From the NCBI GenBank assembly GCA_035606355.1, contig DATNFO010000018.1, forward strand, positions 310,001 through 374,000: a DNA stretch of 64,000 bases. The letters run 5' to 3'. This document shows, piece by piece, positions 59,526 through 64,000 of this stretch. Numbering within the stretch: position 1 is the stretch's first letter; every line of letters starts with the position of its first letter. Made by a program: the position numbers and the translations under genes. Below the pieces are notes generated by a model. That model saw only the letters and a program-made list of their open reading frames with translations. It was not told where the DNA came from and ran no database searches. Origin of the DNA: Sulfopaludibacter sp035606355 (lineage in GTDB: Bacteria; Acidobacteriota; Terriglobia; Bryobacterales; Bryobacteraceae).

Positions 59526-60635
59526 TTATTCTCCTGACCCTGCGACGTACGGCATGGCGCGCACCTTCACGATATCCGTGACGCGGCGGACCACTTCGGC
59601 GGATGAGAGCGGCCTGCGCAGTAGCGCCTGCGCACCCATGGAATCGGCCGCCCGAAGGCTGCGCGGGCCGAGCGCCGGTGTGACCGCAATGACACGAAAG
59701 TCGCCATACTTCTCGTGCAGCAATTGTACGGCGCTGGTGCGCGACACGTCGGCGATGGCGAGGTCGAAACGGGTCCCCTCGTCGTGCGTTTCCACTTCGT
59801 AGCCGGCGCGCCGGAGCGCTCGTGCGAGCGGCTCGGCGCCGGTGGTGAGCACCAGCACGCGTCGTGTTTCGGAGCGGACCGCCATCGTCACGGTGTTGCG
59901 GCTGTGAACGCCTCCGACCGTGAGGACAAGCGGAACGGCGTCGCCGGCGGGCGCGTTCTCAGGGATTCGAAAGTTCACCTGAAGCAGGCCGGCGACCGTG
60001 TCCGGAGCATCGCCTTTCCAGATGATCTCGGCAGGCGCCCCGCCGACCGTGACGGAGACCGGAAGTTCGGGCGCGGGACATCCGCCGCCGCGCCAAATCG
60101 AGCAGATGCGCCCGTCCGTGCCTGCCGGTTCAGTCTGGCCTTCGCCCGTCGCGTACAGTACACCGATGCCGCCGCGGATCTGCGGATTGCGCGGTGAGTT
60201 GCAGCAGCCGTTTTCATTGAGCATGGCGGCCTGTCCGGAGCCGGAGCCATCGGCCGTGAAAAGCGCGGGTAGAGCGGCGGCTACGGGAAGCCTGATGGGA
60301 ATCGAACGCTCGCCGCCGAATTCGATGACCATCTGCGTCGACTCCCGTCCGGCTACGGCGTAAGGCACCACCGCGCCGATGCGTCCCCGAATCGCAGATG
60401 CGAGCGGAGCCGGGACGCCATCGAAAAGCACGCGAGTGCCTGCAATTTCGGTTGCCACGCGTCCGCTGGAATCCACCTGCTGGGGAGCCATTGTGTCCGG
60501 GCCCATGCCCGGAGCGTAGATCGTGACGATTTCACCAGGAGCGACGGCGCCGTAAGATCCATCGGCTGCGTTCACAACGCGAATATCCGAGGCGTACAAC
60601 CCAAAGGCGAAAAGGAAAAGAACGCCCCACCTCAT
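59526..60635 (-). CDS. TIGR03437 domain protein with receiver-like C-domain
   Basis: Protein of about 369 residues. A signal peptide (LFLFAFGLYASD) is followed by the TIGR03437 domain (about 20-225, with VVNAADGSYGAVAPGEIVTIY and LPALFTADGSGSGQAA), a surface domain common in Solibacter. After a short linker, residues about 245-360 follow the receiver pattern: RVLVLTTGAEPLARALRRAG, FDLAIADVS, FRVIAVTPALG, ALLRRPLSSAEVV. The usual acidic pocket and the KP lysine are altered. The fusion would place a receiver-like domain outside the cytoplasm. The ATG at 60635 is chosen for the signal peptide. It is abutted to the VOC gene. Confidence 0.85.
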   Translation of the reverse strand: MRWGVLFLFAFGLYASDIRVVNAADGSYGAVAPGEIVTIYAPGMGPDTMAPQQVDSSGRVATEIAGTRVLFDGVPAPLASAIRGRIGAVVPYAVAGRESTQMVIEFGGERSIPIRLPVAAALPALFTADGSGSGQAAMLNENGCCNSPRNPQIRGGIGVLYATGEGQTEPAGTDGRICSIWRGGGCPAPELPVSVTVGGAPAEIIWKGDAPDTVAGLLQVNFRIPENAPAGDAVPLVLTVGGVHSRNTVTMAVRSETRRVLVLTTGAEPLARALRRAGYEVETHDEGTRFDLAIADVSRTSAVQLLHEKYGDFRVIAVTPALGPRSLRAADSMGAQALLRRPLSSAEVVRRVTDIVKVRAMPYVAGSGE

Positions 60636-60693
60636 GCGGCGATTGTACCGCGCCGGCGGTGGACGCATTCATGGATGCAGCCCGTCTGCCGTG

Positions 60694-61137
60694 CTACTTA
60701 CTTCCTCTCGCTAATGTCAGCGATATCTGGCCTGCATGATTCGACGTGTGAAACAGAGCGTGAGCAAATAATCGAATTCGGGTAACTGTTCCGAAGAAAG
60801 GCGTATCCACCGGTTTCAGCCAGTCTTCATCAGCGCTGTTCTCGATGAGGCCTTTCAATACACCGTATCCCCGTGAGAGTAACTCCCGGCTGTATTCCAA
60901 GTCAGCGCCCTGACCAGTGTCCGTTTGACCCATCGTAGTATTCTTGACGTCAGTTGGTACGCCCAGGAGCGCGCCAAAGAGATTCATCGTTTCGCCAATA
61001 TGCCGGTATATGAACCCAATCGACGCTGTGTTGTCATTCAATCTGAGCGATGCATTCTCCGCGGTAACCCGGCCAAGCGAAAAATGGCTTGTAAATTCGT
61101 TCTGCTTCAGAATCTCCAGCAACGTTTCCTTCTGCAT
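60694..61137 (-). CDS. DinB-family four-helix protein
   Basis: Protein of 147 residues of the DinB/YfiT superfamily, metal-dependent enzymes that often use bacillithiol, mycothiol or glutathione. Histidines in RHIGETMNLFG and LFHTSNHAGQ fit the metal triad. The function is unspecific. It lies 58 bases upstream of, and in the same direction as, the TIGR03437 fusion. Confidence 0.85.
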   Translation of the reverse strand: MQKETLLEILKQNEFTSHFSLGRVTAENASLRLNDNTASIGFIYRHIGETMNLFGALLGVPTDVKNTTMGQTDTGQGADLEYSRELLSRGYGVLKGLIENSADEDWLKPVDTPFFGTVTRIRLFAHALFHTSNHAGQISLTLARGSK

Positions 61138-61205
61138 AGGTTTAATCTATCCCATCGAGTTTTCATCAGCTCGCGTTTTGCAGCGTCATTGCGAAAACGC
61201 GCTGC

Positions 61206-61599
61206 TCAAGAGACTTTCGAATCGTTTACGCTGCCGAAATAGCGCTGCCAGAAATCTGGGTTGTCAAAAGAGCGCCACTCCGAAGACTTTCGAATCGGCA
61301 ACCGGCCGAGAGCCTCACGGAACTCCGATCGTCCGGCATTCGACCAACAGCAAAATGGTCTGCTGGTTGGCGTTTGCCTGTTGCATCCATTCGTAAACTG
61401 CGTAAATCGGCTCTGTATCAGTCAGACCGGGAATTACGGGAGCGAACAACGTTCTGTAACCCTGGAGTGCGTTCATCGCATCCTGGATGAGGTGGGGTTC
61501 GAGTCTGACGGTGAGCGAGGTCTCGCCCTGCCTCTGCTGGGAAGCGAGCGCGTCGAGGATCGCGTTATTCGAGCGATTCGAATGTGCTACTCCCTGCAA
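61206..61599 (-). pseudogene. Possible decayed small gene between dinB and lpxA
   Basis: A frame from a TTG near 61599 runs to a stop at 61315 (RLEPHLIQDAMNALQGYRTL, then ANQQTILLLVECR). A protein-like continuation in another frame reaches a stop at 61206 (REALGRLPIRKSSEWRSFD, DNPDFWQRYFG). Together they look like one gene with a frameshift near 61320. The base composition is less GC-rich than its neighbours. It overlaps the lpxA end by 13 bases. No family is recognised, and the reading as one gene is uncertain. The remainder of the gap shows nothing. Confidence 0.35.
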
Positions 61600-62375
61600 A
61601 TCCCCCGCTCGCTTTGCCGCACGAACTCCACCAGATGCAAAGTCTCCGGCGTCGGAATCTCCCGCTCAATCCTCGCCAGCGCCTCCTCCAGCTTCAACCC
61701 GCTGCGATAGAGAATCTGATATGCCTTCTTGATCACGCTGACGTCGCTCGCCTTGTACCCCGCGCGTTTCAGCCCAACCACGTTCAAGCCTTTCGCTTCG
61801 ACGTTGTACCCCGCATACATGAAATACGGCGGCGTATCGCTATTGATCCGCGTGTTCCCCGCGATCATCGCCAGCCGGCCGATCTTCGAAAATTGATGCA
61901 CCACCACGCCGCCCGAAATGAACGCCTGATCCTCCACCTCCACATATCCCGCCAGCAGCGAGCAGCTTGCCACCACAATGTCATTGCCCAGCCGGCAGTT
62001 GTGCGCGATATGACCGCTTGTCATGATGTAGTTGCGGTCGCCGATCTCCGTCACACTCTCCGGCGCCGTGCCGCGCGAGATCGTGTAGTGCTCGCGAACC
62101 TTGTTGCCGTTGCCGATCCGCAGGTAACTGCGCTCGCCCGTGAAGCCCTTGTCCAGCGGATCCGTTCCCAGCACCGTGCCCGCGGAAATCTCGTTCGCAT
62201 CGCCCATCGTGGTCCAACGCTTCACATACACATATGGCTCCAGCAGGCAGCCGGCGCCGATGGTGACGTCGCTCTCCACCACGCAAAAATCGGCGATGCG
62301 CGTGCCGGGCCCTATCGTCGCATCGGGATGCACGCGCGCAGTCGGCGCAATCGCCGCTGAAGGATCGATAGCCAT
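61587..62375 (-). CDS. lpxA: Acyl-ACP--UDP-N-acetylglucosamine O-acyltransferase
   Basis: First enzyme of lipid A synthesis, 262 residues, made of left-handed beta-helix hexapeptide repeats. Characteristic features are the IHPTA-like opening (here IAPTARVHPDATIG), GTVLGTDPLDKG, the catalytic His in NYIMTSGHIAHNCRLGND, VVHQFSKIG, and the C-terminal helical domain with LKRAGYKASDV. It shows the organism builds lipid A, hence an outer membrane. lpxB and lpxD are not beside it. Confidence 0.96.
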   Translation of the reverse strand: MAIDPSAAIAPTARVHPDATIGPGTRIADFCVVESDVTIGAGCLLEPYVYVKRWTTMGDANEISAGTVLGTDPLDKGFTGERSYLRIGNGNKVREHYTISRGTAPESVTEIGDRNYIMTSGHIAHNCRLGNDIVVASCSLLAGYVEVEDQAFISGGVVVHQFSKIGRLAMIAGNTRINSDTPPYFMYAGYNVEAKGLNVVGLKRAGYKASDVSVIKKAYQILYRSGLKLEEALARIEREIPTPETLHLVEFVRQSERGICRE

Positions 62376-62396
62376 GAAATAGGTATCCTAACAGTT

Positions 62397-63575
62397 ATGG
62401 ATTCGCTGCTCGCATGGCGCAAGGAATTTCCCATCCTCGCGCACACCACTTACATGATCAGCCATTCGCTGGGAGCCATGCCGCAGCGCGCCGCCGCGCG
62501 CGCCCGCGAGTACACAGACGCCTGGGCCACGCGCGGCATACGCGCCTGGGAAGAGGGCTGGTGGGAAATGCCGGTCACCATCGGCAACCTGGTCGGCCGC
62601 ATCATCGGCGCGGCCGAGGGCGAGATCGTCATGCAGCAGAATGTCTCCGTCTGCCAGTCCATCGTCGCAAGCTGCTTCGATTGGTCGGGCCGCCGCAACA
62701 AGCTCGTCACCGATGGCCTCAATTTTCCGTCGAACGATTACGTCTATCACGGCCTGGAGCGGCTTGGTGCGCGCATTGTCCCCGTGCCTTCGCCCGATGG
62801 TTTCACGCTCCCGACAGAGCTCGTCGTCGATGCCATCGACGAGGAAACGCAACTCGTCAGCGTCTCGCACGTCGCTTTCCGCAGTTCCTACGTCCAGGAC
62901 CTCGCGGCCATCGTGAAGCGCGCGCATGCGTGTGGCGCGATGGTGATTGCCGACCTCTACCAGTCGGCGGGAACCGTCCCGGTGAACGTGCGCGAGCTCG
63001 ATCTCGATTTTGCCACCGGTGGCAGCGTCAAATGGTTGTGCGGCGGTCCGGGCGCCGGTTATCTCTACGTGCGCCGCGACCTCTGGAGTAAGCTCGAGCC
63101 CGCCTACACCGGATGGGCTGCGCACGAAGAGCCCTTCCAATTCGCCGCCGGGCCTCAAAAATACGCCGATTCCATCTGGCGATTCCTCAATGGAACGCCC
63201 AACGTTCCGGCGCTGTACACCGCCCGCTCCGGCTACGAAATCATCAACGAAGTCGGCGTGGACCGGATCCGCGCGAACTCGCTGCGTCAGACGCAACTGC
63301 TCATGGATCTTGCCGATGAAGCCGGACTGACTGTGCGCACCGTCCGCGATCCGAAACTGCGCGGCGGCACGGTCGTCATCGATGTGCCGGACGGCTACCG
63401 CATCACCAAAGAGTTAGCCGGGCAGGAGATTCTGGTGGATTATCGCCCGAAGGCGGGCATTCGCGTGGCGCCGCATTTCTACACTACGGACGACGAGATC
63501 CGGCACACCATCGCCGTCATTTCTTCACTGCACCGTGCGCAGCCGGCTTTAGCATCTTCTCCAACTGCGTCCTGA
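62397..63575 (+). CDS. Class V aminotransferase/kynureninase-like PLP enzyme
   Basis: PLP-dependent enzyme of 392 residues with the fold of kynureninase and class V aminotransferases. The PLP lysine is in GGSVKWLCGG, with the Asp region in VIADLYQSAGTVPV. It lacks a signal peptide, unlike the class V enzyme at 2952-4202. The kynureninase label is only a fold-level guess. Its last 59 bases overlap the convergent thioredoxin-like gene. Confidence 0.85.
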   Translation: MDSLLAWRKEFPILAHTTYMISHSLGAMPQRAAARAREYTDAWATRGIRAWEEGWWEMPVTIGNLVGRIIGAAEGEIVMQQNVSVCQSIVASCFDWSGRRNKLVTDGLNFPSNDYVYHGLERLGARIVPVPSPDGFTLPTELVVDAIDEETQLVSVSHVAFRSSYVQDLAAIVKRAHACGAMVIADLYQSAGTVPVNVRELDLDFATGGSVKWLCGGPGAGYLYVRRDLWSKLEPAYTGWAAHEEPFQFAAGPQKYADSIWRFLNGTPNVPALYTARSGYEIINEVGVDRIRANSLRQTQLLMDLADEAGLTVRTVRDPKLRGGTVVIDVPDGYRITKELAGQEILVDYRPKAGIRVAPHFYTTDDEIRHTIAVISSLHRAQPALASSPTAS

Positions 63576-64000
63576 TACTCGCTTCGGGGGTCTTGAAAAA
63601 ATCGGCTTCGCCGGGCACGTCCAGCCGCACCACGCCCGCGCGGTCAAGAAACTGCATATGCGGAACGAAGAAGTTTGCATCCAGAATCGAGTAATGCAGA
63701 TAACTCCGCACCGCGGCCGGACTGTTCCATCCCACCGGGAAGGGGGGCTCAAATCGCTCTACGAAATCCTTGACGGTCCGCTCCGCGCCTTCGTTGAACG
63801 CGCACTCCAGAAACTGCACGCCGCGGGGCGCGTACTCCCTGGCCACTGTGTTGAGGATCTTGGTGAGATCCTGGCAATGCGGACACTCGGTCGAAATGAA
63901 GGCGACCGCCACGATTTTTCCGCGGTATTGAGCAAGCGAGATCGTTTGCGTTTTCGACCGCTGCATCGTGAAATTCGCGGGCTGGGCGAACAGGCTGAAG
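63517..64000 (-). CDS. Thioredoxin-like (TlpA/AhpC-TSA) protein, 5' end outside window
   Basis: The frame stays open to the end of the window, so the start lies beyond base 64000. Seen residues include the strand VAVAFISTECPHCQDLTKIL, with the active-site CPHC, then GVQFLECAFNEG and NFFVPHMQFLDRAGVV, which follow the AhpC-TSA/TlpA fold. It is probably a periplasmic or membrane-linked thiol protein, but the N-terminus is not available. It overlaps the preceding aminotransferase gene by 59 bases at its 3' end. Confidence 0.82.
   Translation of the reverse strand, partial: FSLFAQPANFTMQRSKTQTISLAQYRGKIVAVAFISTECPHCQDLTKILNTVAREYAPRGVQFLECAFNEGAERTVKDFVERFEPPFPVGWNSPAAVRSYLHYSILDANFFVPHMQFLDRAGVVRLDVPGEADFFKTPEASIRTQLEKMLKPAAHGAVKK

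Overview
The window looks like a chromosomal segment of a GC-rich Gram-negative Acidobacteriota, most likely of the Solibacter/Bryobacter group (order Bryobacterales). This placement rests on family content rather than a marker gene. The window carries the TIGR03435 and TIGR03437 families, which are heavily expanded in Solibacter, a DUF1552 protein, two DUF4159 proteins, and a DUF4331 protein. It also has an outer-membrane toolkit (lpxA, an MCE/MlaD protein, a TonB receptor) and a full block for hopanoid lipids. No rRNA, tRNA, CRISPR array, prophage, integrase or transposase was seen.

Layout. 1-5.2 kb: cell-wall amidase (5' end outside the window), small regulators, a Tat-exported class V aminotransferase and an amidohydrolase. 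5.1-11.2 kb, minus strand: membrane protein, class II aldolase (fba), hemB, a second membrane protein and a metallo-beta-lactamase-fold enzyme. 11.2-14 kb, plus strand: ispG, YjbQ, DUF2203 and a CYTH protein. 14-25.5 kb: mixed single genes including a 3D-domain protein, a methyltransferase, serA, two DUF4159 paralogues flanking a decayed gene, an M28 peptidase, an amidase, a receiver and a YkgJ protein. 25.5-36.4 kb: GNAT, copZ-copA, TIGR03435, a LytTR regulator, ino1, an epimerase, an MFS exporter and a hybrid histidine kinase.

36.5-47.1 kb is the main coherent system: ispH-shc-hpnH, then a repeat-filled gap and a beta-propeller fragment, then hpnA-hpnG, two medium-chain dehydrogenases, hpnC and hpnD. 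It covers isoprenoid supply (ispH, with ispG 25 kb away), squalene formation (hpnD, hpnC; hpnE is not in the window), cyclisation (shc) and C35 side-chain attachment and trimming (hpnH, hpnG). The two dehydrogenases are good candidates for an unassigned side-chain reduction step.

47.2-51 kb: a second metallo-hydrolase, an esterase, a small TatA, a small zinc-ribbon protein and an MCE protein. 51-57.4 kb is a one-strand block: ECF sigma factor, anti-sigma factor, DUF4331, TPR protein and TonB-dependent receptor. It looks like a regulated surface-uptake or envelope system of unknown substrate. 57.5-64 kb: DUF1552, a VOC-domain fusion, a TIGR03437-receiver-like fusion, DinB, lpxA, a class V aminotransferase and a thioredoxin-like protein running off the end.

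Four intergenic stretches (16.4-16.65, 22.55-22.93, 40.55-40.85 and 47.15-47.24 kb) hold dense palindromic or tandem repeats and are the most unusual non-coding sequence here.
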